Shown here one piece after another: positions 35,108-43,614 of a DNA stretch of 64,000 nucleotides. Source of the DNA: Xenorhabdus indica (GTDB taxonomy: Bacteria > Pseudomonadota > Gammaproteobacteria > Enterobacterales > Enterobacteriaceae); assembly GCF_014467235.1 (NCBI RefSeq), contig NZ_NKHP01000014.1, positions 52,608 to 116,607 of the forward strand. Reading direction: 5' to 3'. The notes beneath the pieces were generated by a model. The model had not been told where the DNA came from. It did no database searches and saw only the letters and a list, made by a program, of their open reading frames with translations. The first letter of the stretch is position 1. Every line of letters starts with the position of its first letter. A program made the position numbers and the translations under genes.

Positions 35108-35132
35108 TGATATATACGCCTCCACTCAAAAA

Positions 35133-35148
35133 CTGTATACATATACAG
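35133..35148 (-). promoter_or_regulatory. LexA (SOS) box
   Basis: CTGTATACATATACAG, a perfect CTGT-N8-ACAG palindrome, just upstream of the start of the two-gene dinI-like operon and far from other promoters. It matches the enterobacterial LexA consensus. Confidence 0.8.
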
Positions 35149-35264
35149 TACACCTAATTAGTGAAAATTTAAAGTAGTTTTTTCCCTTCCTAAAGATAAA
35201 AATTAATAGTTAATAACCATTATATATTTCTTTTATGGAAATTTTTTTTGAAAAAAAGTATTCT

Positions 35265-37265
35265 TTAAAACAATTTCACATCTATATCACAATAATATCT
35301 TCCCTGTCTATCCGTACAGTTATTGACAGAACTCCAAGAGAGCCATTTCCTGTTTCTTTTATAGACAATCTTCTCCGAAGTCGGAATCGCATCAGATTTT
35401 GGTACAATTGACCATTGATGGATTCGTGTACAGATATATTTTGCATAAGACAGCAAAGGCGAGGTCACTCCTTGGATGACGTGAATTTCTTCACCATAAG
35501 AGCTACCAAATGGAATCTGTTTGTAAGAGAGTCGGATGACCAAATCACAACGAGCAACCCACGGTCCACCTTGGGCCTGCGTATAAGCAGCCCAATTGCC
35601 TTCATCTGCGGCCTGTAAGACCGCATTCATTTTATTATCAGACAAACGTATTTCTTTGAGTCGGCGCAATTCGCGCCAAACAGAAACCGGAGCGCCACCA
35701 ATTTGTTGAAATTGACGAATACGCCAACGACTTGCCCATGCTGTTACCGATTTAGCCATATCGCGTAATGATTCGCCCGTTTCATGATCGATTTCATCTT
35801 CTAATGCGTAACCATCAATATTTTTAGAAATGTACTTTGCGATATAACCTGTCGCACTACCTTGATGAGGATCTATCTCCCTGTAATCAAAACGAGATTT
35901 TTTGTCATTATTACGATGACGCAGTAACTCTTCCTCTTCTTCCTGACAAGTGTAATGTTCAAGGATTTTTCTGACCTGCTGCACATGTTCTGGCAGCATA
36001 AACAATAAAATATGCCAATGCGGAGTACCGTCATGATGAGGTTCGACAACACGAAAACCAAATAGATTAATTCCTGCACGAGCAATAGCTGCACGGGCTT
36101 TTGCCCATACGCTGCATAAATAGCGTTGTGTATCGCGGGGAGTCGCGCCCTCCCACTGATTAACAAATCCACCTTGATGCCGGACTGCGTGGTATTTCGC
36201 TGGTGCCGTAATAGTATAGAATTCCCCTACACAGCCCATTTTGTCAGCAATATCCTCGAAACCGCGCATTCTGACCATCAATTCACAACGACGGATAGCA
36301 GGATTCGCGTTACTGTGAATCACAGTTTCTGCTAATGAAATACGTTCTCCCGCTTCATTTTCCAAATCAAAAAGCTGGAAAAACTCACGATTGCGTCGCT
36401 TTTGCTCCAGCCATTCACGCAAAGCATGTTGCGAAACATAAGGCGATGCCACTTTCTGAACCTGTCCAACTGCAATTGCCATATGTTCCGATTGAATATC
36501 CCGCAGGCGCTTTAAACGAAAGTACCACCAGCGGGCGGACATCATACGCAACATTGCTGCACAGAGCTGATCGACAGAAAGTGCTTTGCGTCCATGGTTA
36601 AATCGCTGCCAATAAGGAGGATGAGTACCACATTGCAACGTTAGTTTTGCCAATAATTGATAAACTTCTGCCATACGAGAAAATTGTTCCATCTCACTGT
36701 CCAAAGATTTCATTTGGCTATGTTGGGACTCTTGCAAAAAAGGTTTTTGCAAAGAAGAGGGACTTAAAGAAGCGGGTTCCCCAAAAGGCTTCAGAGAATA
36801 GTACTCATAGTTTTCCGTGATAAACACAGAGACTTCATGAGCGAGCTTCAAAAGCTGTTTACGATCATAAGTCACCACGTTATTCAATTGTGCAATAAAA
36901 GGGAAAGGAGCAATACCAGACACCCGGTGTTTGAATTGGTATCTGTGCTTAACCAACTGTAACCGTGGCAACACATTTTGCCCGACAGTTTTTCTCAGAT
37001 AAGAATTGGCAGCCCTGCGCCCTGATTTAGTCAAAATATCGGCATAACGGCGGCTGAAATATTTCGCCAGAAAGACCGGTATCTGACCGATATATTGATG
37101 GCACCATTGATAATCTTCTGCATTCACTTCCCACAACAAACACTCTGCCATTGACGCATTTTGCGGGAAGTTTGGCCGACACATTCCCACCTGCTTATCG
37201 TTGGCAATAGCATTGCCAGCGTAATATTCATGAGCGAAAGAAATACTATTCATCAATGTCACCAT
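35265..37265 (-). CDS. A: P2 gpA-type replication endonuclease
   Basis: About 666 residues. Rolling-circle initiator of P2/186 type: GLRV-like FGFRVVEPHHDGTPHWHILLF (H-x-H metal-binding motif) and Y-x-x-x-Y in TGYIAKYISKNIDGYALEDEID (two catalytic tyrosines). N-terminal and C-terminal (SSVNNCTDRQG) regions also match, though P2 gpA is longer at the C-terminus by about 90 residues. In P2 it nicks ori inside its own gene. Its retention in a locus without head genes or integrase is unexpected. TTG at 37310 is an alternative start; neither start has a clear ribosome site. Confidence 0.88.
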   Translation of the reverse strand: MVTLMNSISFAHEYYAGNAIANDKQVGMCRPNFPQNASMAECLLWEVNAEDYQWCHQYIGQIPVFLAKYFSRRYADILTKSGRRAANSYLRKTVGQNVLPRLQLVKHRYQFKHRVSGIAPFPFIAQLNNVVTYDRKQLLKLAHEVSVFITENYEYYSLKPFGEPASLSPSSLQKPFLQESQHSQMKSLDSEMEQFSRMAEVYQLLAKLTLQCGTHPPYWQRFNHGRKALSVDQLCAAMLRMMSARWWYFRLKRLRDIQSEHMAIAVGQVQKVASPYVSQHALREWLEQKRRNREFFQLFDLENEAGERISLAETVIHSNANPAIRRCELMVRMRGFEDIADKMGCVGEFYTITAPAKYHAVRHQGGFVNQWEGATPRDTQRYLCSVWAKARAAIARAGINLFGFRVVEPHHDGTPHWHILLFMLPEHVQQVRKILEHYTCQEEEEELLRHRNNDKKSRFDYREIDPHQGSATGYIAKYISKNIDGYALEDEIDHETGESLRDMAKSVTAWASRWRIRQFQQIGGAPVSVWRELRRLKEIRLSDNKMNAVLQAADEGNWAAYTQAQGGPWVARCDLVIRLSYKQIPFGSSYGEEIHVIQGVTSPLLSYAKYICTRIHQWSIVPKSDAIPTSEKIVYKRNRKWLSWSSVNNCTDRQGRYYCDIDVKLF

Positions 37266-37360
37266 ATTAAGGGTATGTAAGTGCCTGACGTGCACATGCC
37301 ATCTGTTCAAAAATGCTATTTATTCAGAAAGATAAACAGAAAAAATGTTTAAAAGAGTGA

Positions 37361-37699
37361 TTAATTGGATAACGTCAAATGCTTGGGAAACTGACTGACT
37401 ACAACCTTAATGTGATTCATCGCTTTGATCAGAGACCGTTTTTCCTCTAGGGTAAATTGGCTGATTTCATTGTCATGACGAGAACGTGGAATATTTGCCA
37501 AATAGAAAATAGCGGATAGCACCCGCTTATTCTCTGCATAATGACAATCCCTTTTGTCACGCATATCGGCAAGAAACCGTCTTAATTCTTTCTCATCATT
37601 TCCCCAGTATATCGCTCTGATCCTCGACAAATGGTTCAATCCTTCCAACCGCTGACCGAGGTTAATTTGGGCAAATTTTTCTTTCTCTGTATTCGCCAT
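37361..37699 (-). CDS. Phage-associated protein, DUF5347-like
   Basis: 112 residues: MANTEKEKFAQINLGQRLEGLNHLSRIRAIYWGNDEKELRRFLADMRDKRD. I recognise it as a small conserved protein found between A and the repressor in Xenorhabdus/Photorhabdus/Proteus P2-like elements (DUF5347); function unknown. Charged, no membrane segment. Lies divergently from cI, so it may be among the first genes transcribed from the early promoter. Confidence 0.6.
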   Translation of the reverse strand: MANTEKEKFAQINLGQRLEGLNHLSRIRAIYWGNDEKELRRFLADMRDKRDCHYAENKRVLSAIFYLANIPRSRHDNEISQFTLEEKRSLIKAMNHIKVVVSQFPKHLTLSN

Positions 37700-37869
37700 A
37701 TTTTCCTCACTCTTTTACCTTCAGAGAGCTTATTGTCAGAGCAATACTTGGAACACAGTTGATCTCTGGTATAAGGATTGAAATTTGGCAGTTCATGATG
37801 CAATATCTCTCAATGGTTTTCGCATTAACCAATCCGGGTTCATCAAGGTCTCAATTAGAGAACTTTGGT

Positions 37870-37885
37870 GAGATACTAATATCTC
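37870..37885. promoter_or_regulatory. Candidate CI operator
   Basis: GAGATA-CTAA-TATCTC palindrome in the divergent region of cI and the early genes; TATCTCTC recurs at 37804 and a TCTCAATTAGAGA near 37851. Repeated TATCTC half-sites suggest repressor binding. Confidence 0.35.
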
Positions 37886-37900
37886 TTATCTGTACTGTCA

Positions 37901-38521
37901 ATGAAAAATACCAATATTGAGATCAAGATGGGGGCTGATAGCGGTGGGCGACCAGCTATTGAGCGCCTTGTCCGCGCGTATGGATTTAAGTCTCGTCAGG
38001 CTCTGAGTGACCATTTAGGCGTGTCCAAAAGCACTATGGCAAACCGCTATCTTCGTGATAGTTTTCCGGCGGATTGGATTATTCAGTGTAATCTAGAAAC
38101 TGGTGCTTCACTGTTATGGTTGAGTACAGGGCAAGGAGAGATGTTCCCAAACGGAGAAGAAGGTAAAAAAACGGAACGGTTGGAAGATATCATCGCGCCG
38201 TCAATCTCTCGTGTAAAACTGTCAGGAGGAAAACTAAATGAGGCTGATCCGGTTATCCTGGATAGTGAGCTAATTTCCAAAGACCTCAGAAAACCGCTGA
38301 TGGTTGATGATGGCATATCCTGGTATCTGCTTGATACCCAGGAAGACAATATTCAGGATGGTTTATGGCTGGTAGATATTGAAGGAATGCACAGTATCAA
38401 GAAAATAGCCAAAATCCCTGTCAGTAAAATTCGAGTCAGCGATGATGATGTCACCTTTGACTGTGCGATCAGTGATATTCAATTCATTGGCCGCGTCGCT
38501 TTGGTGATCTCCAGACAATAA
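37901..38521 (+). CDS. cI: Phage CI repressor (186 type)
   Basis: 206 residues. N-terminal helix-turn-helix at about residues 30-55 (YGFKSRQALSDHLGVSKSTMANRYLRDSFPADWIIQCNLETGASLLWLSTGQGEMF) is the 186/P2-like CI repressor start. The C-terminal half is a β-rich oligomerisation domain without visible Ser/Lys catalytic dyad of S24 peptidases. 186-type CI is therefore inactivated by a DNA-damage-induced antirepressor (Tum) rather than by self-cleavage, but no tum-like gene is seen next to the LexA box. Divergent from the A side. Confidence 0.85.
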   Translation: MKNTNIEIKMGADSGGRPAIERLVRAYGFKSRQALSDHLGVSKSTMANRYLRDSFPADWIIQCNLETGASLLWLSTGQGEMFPNGEEGKKTERLEDIIAPSISRVKLSGGKLNEADPVILDSELISKDLRKPLMVDDGISWYLLDTQEDNIQDGLWLVDIEGMHSIKKIAKIPVSKIRVSDDDVTFDCAISDIQFIGRVALVISRQ

Positions 38522-38544
38522 CGGTTTATGTAGTAATACGTTTT

Positions 38545-38584
38545 CCATCAAGGTCATTTCTGTTCATCAGAATAACCTTGATGG
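38545..38584. terminator. Bidirectional terminator of cI and acetyltransferase
   Basis: Stem CCATCAAGGT with ACCTTGATGG around a 20-base loop between the convergent genes. Confidence 0.5.
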
Positions 38585-38591
38585 CGTCTAT

Positions 38592-39137
38592 TTAACCATC
38601 CGGACGCTTGATCCGGTACAAAACATGCTCCCGCAATGGATGATCTTCCTCTAATGCCGGATACATGAAGGTTTTTTCATCTCTGACCATACCCAATTTT
38701 TTCATTACACTTTCTGAGCGATAGTTCAGCAAAGAGGTGAACGCCACAATTTCATCTAGTTCAGTTTCTGTAAAAGCAAAATCAAAAACTTTACGGGCCG
38801 CTTCACAAGCATAACCTTTTCCCCAAAATGGCTTATCAAGACGCCAGCCTATCTCAACAAAAGGAGAAAATGGCAATTCAAGGCTAGGGATATTCAGCCC
38901 AACAAAACCAATAAATTCGCCATTCTGCTTTAATTCAACCGCCCATAAACCCCAACCTCCTTGTATTTCGAATTTACGAATAAAACTATCAACGAATGTG
39001 TCACTTTGCTCTCTTGTCAGCGTCTCAGGGAAAAACTCCATCACTTCCGGATTACTGTTCAAGCGAAAGAAAGGTTCTCTATCTTCTTCCTTCCAGGCGC
39101 GAAGCCATAACCTTTCTGTTTCCAGTTCTATAATCAC
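38592..39137 (-). CDS. GNAT N-acetyltransferase (RimJ/RimL type)
   Basis: 181 residues. IELETERLWLRAWKEEDREPFFRLNSNPEVMEFFPE is the typical N-terminus of RimJ/RimL-like enzymes. V-E-I-G-W-R-L-D-K-P-F-W-G-K-G-Y-A-C-E-A-A-R-K gives the acetyl-CoA pocket (Q/R-x-x-G-x-G/A variant), followed by FTSLLNYRSESVMKKLGM. Substrate is unknown, either a protein N-terminus or a small amine. GTG start with GGGGG upstream. First chromosomal gene on this side of the tail locus. Confidence 0.85.
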   Translation of the reverse strand: MIIELETERLWLRAWKEEDREPFFRLNSNPEVMEFFPETLTREQSDTFVDSFIRKFEIQGGWGLWAVELKQNGEFIGFVGLNIPSLELPFSPFVEIGWRLDKPFWGKGYACEAARKVFDFAFTETELDEIVAFTSLLNYRSESVMKKLGMVRDEKTFMYPALEEDHPLREHVLYRIKRPDG

Positions 39138-39191
39138 AACGCCCCCTTAAAATTCATTGAGGTATAAAACAGTTGACTATCAAAACAAAAA

Positions 39192-39221
39192 CTGCCGGAA
39201 AATTCTACATATTTCCGGCAG
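39192..39221 (-). terminator. Terminator of the bactofilin gene
   Basis: 10-bp perfect stem CTGCCGGAAA with TTTCCGGCAG, followed on the minus strand by TTTTTGTTTTG. Confidence 0.7.
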
Positions 39222-39292
39222 AATACATGGAGTTTTATACTCAATGAATCTCAATAGATTGAAAAACGGGGAGTATTCTTTATCAGCAGATA

Positions 39293-39958
39293 TCAGGCAG
39301 TGGTTTTAGATTTTGGCTTGTCTCCCTGACTTTCCTTAATAGAAACAATTCGCTCAGCTTCCTGTTTTTTCTTATTTTCTACTTGTTCAGATTGACCAAC
39401 AAATAATCCACCACGTCGGATTGACATACTTCCGCAACGGCTAATACCCCGTAATTCTCCATGCTCAAGAATATCTAATGTTTCTGCACAGCACGTTCCT
39501 TCAACATGACCATCAATAATAATTTCAGGCGCACTTAACTCACCTTCCACTTTTCCGGCATGCATAACACGGATAGCTCCTCCTTTTACGCGAATATTTC
39601 CGACAACTTTTCCCCAAATCTGAATATCTCCTTCCATCTCGATATCCCCTTTAAATACGGAATTCTTCGCGATAATTGTATTCGCGCGGGCTTCAGTACC
39701 GGAGATTTTTTTCTCTTCAGTTTGCCCAGGAGTGATCTGTGTGACCAGGCTGGCAGCAGATGTCTCAGTTTTTTTTCCAAACATAACTTTGATTCTCTGT
39801 TTCATATTAGTAAAGTAAAATACTAAGGCTAAAAAAGATAAAATTGCTGTTATGGCACAACTAATATTTGCACCATACACGTACAAACCCAGTGTAATAG
39901 CCCAGAAGAGCCATAGACTGTATAAAAAAACGTTATCTGAAAAACGATACTTTTCCAT
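39293..39958 (-). CDS. Bactofilin (polymer-forming cytoskeletal protein) with membrane anchor
   Basis: 221 residues. Two N-terminal hydrophobic segments (VFLYSLWLFWAITLGLYVYGA and CAITAILSFLALVFYFT) precede a bactofilin domain with β-helix repeats: TIIAKNSVFKGDIEMEGDIQIWGKVVGNI, VKGGAIRVMHAGKVEGEL, IDGHVEGTCCAETLDI and LEHGELRGISRC. Bactofilins form filaments on the cytoplasmic membrane face and can direct peptidoglycan or shape changes; the membrane anchors fit. The cell role here is unknown. Good terminator downstream. Confidence 0.85.
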   Translation of the reverse strand: MEKYRFSDNVFLYSLWLFWAITLGLYVYGANISCAITAILSFLALVFYFTNMKQRIKVMFGKKTETSAASLVTQITPGQTEEKKISGTEARANTIIAKNSVFKGDIEMEGDIQIWGKVVGNIRVKGGAIRVMHAGKVEGELSAPEIIIDGHVEGTCCAETLDILEHGELRGISRCGSMSIRRGGLFVGQSEQVENKKKQEAERIVSIKESQGDKPKSKTTA

Positions 39959-40775
39959 ATTTTTCTCGTTCTTGTGATCTTTTATCTTTCATCAGCAAAT
40001 ATATCTATGAGTATGCCTTAGCGGATATAGAAGAAAGGTGATGAAAATACATCCTAGCATTGTATCAGTATAAAAAACAATCTACAAAGCTATAACAGGG
40101 GCATTTGTAACGCTATTACACCGATAACGCTGTCGCTAAAGCCTAATATGCTGAATTATCGATAATTCTCTCTTAAACTCCAACATAAAAAGCTCACTTC
40201 AACAGCTTTATCTGACTATTTTCAATATAAAAACCATATAAACTAATAAATCCGCAACACAATTAAACGAATAATTAACAAAATAATATCACAGGTGATA
40301 CAGTAATATTGTTGTGCCCTAATACCTAATCAATGAAAGAATAATAATGAGAGCATAAATTCTGGTGTAAATATGATTCTATTCTTTGCCTTTTCTAATA
40401 TAAAAATTTATTTCAAGAAATAATCAATCTATTGGGATTTAAATTTACCCAATTAAAAATTGATAATTTTTATTAACGGAATGGATAAAAACATATCACC
40501 ACCTCAGCTTCTCTGGCTTGAGAACAAATAAATTTAAATCTAAATTTTTGACATTTAAAACTAACATAAATATTAATTTGAGGATATAATACTGGGGTGA
40601 TTTAATTGATGTTACGCATACGATTCTGATATCTGACAATATGTTTATCCTACATTCAATTTATATCCAGTAAGTTTTGAGTTGCATTCCAGTCCACAAA
40701 AAAGCTACTTGAAAGACAGAGGATATGGTCAATGGATCTCAGATTACTCATGATACGGAAGATTAGGAGTATAAA
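39959..40775. other. Intergenic, AT-rich
   Basis: About 817 bases between divergent genes for bactofilin and the ExsA-like regulator. Composition is very AT-rich. No open frame, RNA gene or inverted repeat could be recognised. It should contain the regulator promoter. Confidence 0.45.
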
Positions 40776-41591
40776 ATGAAAAGGACGACAGGCTTAAACA
40801 AAAAGAATATTTTCTCTTTACAGTTAACCATGCCGGACTTCAATATTCTCGAACATAAACAAAGAGGACTGTATATTTTACTTGACGGGGAAATGATATG
40901 GAAAGATTGCACCAAAACCTATCACATCAAGTCAAATGATATCCTTCTTACCCATCCGGGAAACTATGCTGCAAAAACTAATACAAAAAATTGTCAGGCA
41001 TTATGGCTACCATTACATATGGATTTTTTGCGTAGTTTTATGAAACGCTTTGGAGATCTATTAAGTAATATAGAGCGTCATGATTTCCCCGCTTATCGGT
41101 TAATTCCTTTCAATCAATTTCCTTTATTAACAGAAAGTATCCGTGGATTAGTCAACGTACTTGCTCATGACTATCCCCCAGTATTGGTTCAGTTAAGAAT
41201 TGAAGAGCTCCTTTTGTTACTTTCCCTCGGAAAACAAGGCTCATTACTGCTGTCGGTTTTGCGGCAGTTGAGTAATCGTCAAGTAGAACGATTGCAAGCA
41301 TTTATGGAGGCTCACTATCTCAAAGAATGGAGGCTGAATGATTTTGCCCGCGAATTTGGCATGGGGTTAACTTCATTCAAGGAACTTTTCAACAGTGTTT
41401 ACGGCATATCACCCCGTGCCTGGATCAGTGAACAGCGTATCCTTTATGCACATCAATTACTATTGAACAGTGGAATGAGCATTGCTGATATCTCGCTGGA
41501 ATCTGGCTTTTCCAGTCAGTCCTACTTTACTCAAAGCTATCGGAAACGCTTTGGGTGTACACCCAATAGAGCCAGATACGGCAAAAATTAA
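40776..41591 (+). CDS. ExsA/LcrF-like AraC-family regulator
   Basis: 271 residues. The C-terminal half is strikingly like ExsA of Pseudomonas aeruginosa and LcrF of Yersinia, the type III secretion master regulators: LLSVLRQLSNRQVERLQ, REFGMGLTSFKELFNSVYG, SPRAWISEQRILYAHQLLLN and GFSSQSYFTQSYRKRFGCTP. Two helix-turn-helix motifs are at about residues 190-210 and 235-258. The N-terminal domain also matches (GLYILLDGEMIWKD, MRFGDLLSNIERHDF in ExsA style). No secretion genes are nearby. It would be an orphan copy controlling a distant locus. Confidence 0.85.
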   Translation: MKRTTGLNKKNIFSLQLTMPDFNILEHKQRGLYILLDGEMIWKDCTKTYHIKSNDILLTHPGNYAAKTNTKNCQALWLPLHMDFLRSFMKRFGDLLSNIERHDFPAYRLIPFNQFPLLTESIRGLVNVLAHDYPPVLVQLRIEELLLLLSLGKQGSLLLSVLRQLSNRQVERLQAFMEAHYLKEWRLNDFAREFGMGLTSFKELFNSVYGISPRAWISEQRILYAHQLLLNSGMSIADISLESGFSSQSYFTQSYRKRFGCTPNRARYGKN

Positions 41592-41726
41592 TTACAGTTT
41601 TTTGCCTCATAAAAACTCAGGCAGATATGATGAGGCAAAAAATAATAAACCTGCCTCCATATCAAAATGGTGGACAGGTATTAAATAAGAGAGAAAAGAG
41701 AATACGTTAATCGACAGTTATAGTGA

Positions 41727-42422
41727 TTAATGATCTTTCTTATTGCAGCTTTTATTACTTTTTTTATCGCTATCTGCATTGTAAAACACAGTACCGAGTT
41801 TTATTCTTTCCCGTCCGGTCGCCAAACGATGTCGATTAGTATCGCGCAGAGAATAAATACAGCCACAATATTCTTGCTGATAAAATTCTTCGCGTTTACT
41901 GATTTCTATCATACGCGCAGAACCGCCGCCTTTACGCCAGTTATATTCCCAATACGTTAACCCCGGATAACGGGAAGCAGCGCGGACACCACACTCATTA
42001 ATTTGCTGCATATTTTTCCAGCGTGAAATACCAAGCGAACTGGTAATAACAGGAAAACCATGTTCATGAGCATATAACGCTGTCCGCTCAAAACGCATGT
42101 CAAAACACATAGTACAGCGAATGCCGCGTTCAGGTTCGTTTTCCATACCTTTTGCTCGTTCAAACCAGTTATCACGATCATAATCAGCATCAATAAAAGG
42201 AATGCCCATCTGTTCTGCAAAACGAATATTTTCATCTTTACGCAGTTCATATTCCTTTAGCGGATGAATATTCGGATTATAGAAAAATATCGTGAAATCT
42301 ATCCCCGAAGCTAACATTGCTTCCATCACTTCCCCTGAGCACGGCGCACAACATGAGTGCAGCAGTACTTTATTATTTCCATTGGGTAGTGGAAGAGACT
42401 TACGTTCATAGTTCAATGACAT
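41727..42422 (-). CDS. queH: Epoxyqueuosine reductase QueH
   Basis: 231 residues. The adjacent-cysteine pair in [18 protein letters not shown] (about residues 22-39), the C-x-x-C pair in [22 protein letters not shown] and the C-terminal [12 protein letters not shown] are the QueH (DUF208) signature, binding a 4Fe-4S and a mononuclear iron. It reduces epoxyqueuosine to queuosine in tRNA anticodons, replacing QueG. The gene is alone. AGG lies before its ATG. Confidence 0.9.
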   Translation of the reverse strand: MSLNYERKSLPLPNGNNKVLLHSCCAPCSGEVMEAMLASGIDFTIFFYNPNIHPLKEYELRKDENIRFAEQMGIPFIDADYDRDNWFERAKGMENEPERGIRCTMCFDMRFERTALYAHEHGFPVITSSLGISRWKNMQQINECGVRAASRYPGLTYWEYNWRKGGGSARMIEISKREEFYQQEYCGCIYSLRDTNRHRLATGRERIKLGTVFYNADSDKKSNKSCNKKDH

Positions 42423-42580
42423 AGTATTTTACCTAACTCAGACAATAAAAAACCAGGAAGAGAATATGCTTTCCCTCCCTGTGTTTATTAGTTACCCATC
42501 TTACCTTTTTCTTCTGCCTTACGACAACGGACAGAAAGAATAGAGAGAAAGAAAAGGCGATTTTGATCACATTAGATCAA

Positions 42581-43330
42581 TCAAACACCTTGTATTTCTG
42601 GTAATACCTGCCCACCATCAACCACAATTGTCTGCCCGGTTATATATTTCGCTTCATCAGAAGCCAGGAAACAAGCAGTATAGCCAATATCTTCCGGTGT
42701 TCCTAAGGAACGCATTGGGGTTGTAGCTTCGATCTGTTGCAAAAAATCTTCACCGAATGCCTGCAAGCCTTCAGTAGCAATCATGCCTGGCATAATGGAA
42801 TTAATCGTAATACCCTGAGTTGCATATTCAAGTGCCGCACTTCGCATAAACCCTAGCTGCCCTGCTTTACTCGCACCGTAATGGCTGTATCCCGGCATTC
42901 CTACTATCTCACCAGTGATAGATGAAGTCAGTATAATTCGTCCATACTGCTGCTTCTCCATTACACTCAGCGCAGCCTGAACTAATAAAAATGTACCTTT
43001 CAGGTTGACGGTATACACTAAATCCCAATCTTCAACCGTCATTTCGTTAAGAAAATGTTGTGGAAAAATACCCGCATTTGAACAAAGAATATCAATCCTG
43101 CCATATTTTTCGACAATTCCATCAATCACATTTTTACATGCAGCCTGATCCGTGACATCAAGGGAGATAAAATCAACACCCAATTCTTTGGCAATAACTT
43201 CCCCTTTTACTTTATCCGTACCTGAAATAATAGTCGTCGCACCTGCCCGTTTAAATACCTGAGCAATCCCTTTACCAATACCTTTGGTTCCTCCAGAAAT
43301 AAATGCGATTTTTCCGGCTAAATTAAACAT
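42581..43330 (-). CDS. Short-chain dehydrogenase/reductase
   Basis: 249 residues of classical SDR type. Cofactor motif GGTKGIGKG at about residues 13-21, NAG at 86-88, catalytic Ser in LTSSITG and Y-x-x-x-K in YSHYGASKAG (about 149-157). The final VVDGGQVLPE resembles E. coli UcpA. NAD(P)-dependent oxidoreductase, substrate unknown. It is divergent from an acyl-CoA synthetase with a 285-base shared region, so both may act on the same acyl substrate. Confidence 0.85.
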   Translation of the reverse strand: MFNLAGKIAFISGGTKGIGKGIAQVFKRAGATTIISGTDKVKGEVIAKELGVDFISLDVTDQAACKNVIDGIVEKYGRIDILCSNAGIFPQHFLNEMTVEDWDLVYTVNLKGTFLLVQAALSVMEKQQYGRIILTSSITGEIVGMPGYSHYGASKAGQLGFMRSAALEYATQGITINSIMPGMIATEGLQAFGEDFLQQIEATTPMRSLGTPEDIGYTACFLASDEAKYITGQTIVVDGGQVLPEIQGV

Positions 43331-43614
43331 TTTTGTTTCCTTTTATATCGGTAGATACAGTATTTTTGCTACCTTACACTTAATTCCTCAATATATTTTC
43401 AGCATGTTATTTTATCAATAACAATAAATATAACCGATATATTAAAAACAATAAAATATCAATTTAATATCTAAACAAAAAGTGTGATGTTATTTAACTT
43501 AATTTCGTGAGAAATTTATTGAGAAAAGAGCACTCATAATTACTTATTATGGATTGCATATTATCATCACCGCGATTACTTTTAGTAATAAGTGAAAATA
43601 CAGGGTAAAAAAAT

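Noticed and set aside
11812..38521. Complete inducible prophage.
   Set aside because: No capsid, portal, terminase, scaffold or integrase genes; only tail, lysis and regulation remain.
41600..41640. Hairpin TTGCCTCAT/ATGAGGCAA after the ExsA-like gene as a terminator.
   Set aside because: The stem continues as A/T runs on both sides and has no T-run after it on the plus strand, so only a weak candidate remains and it is not listed.
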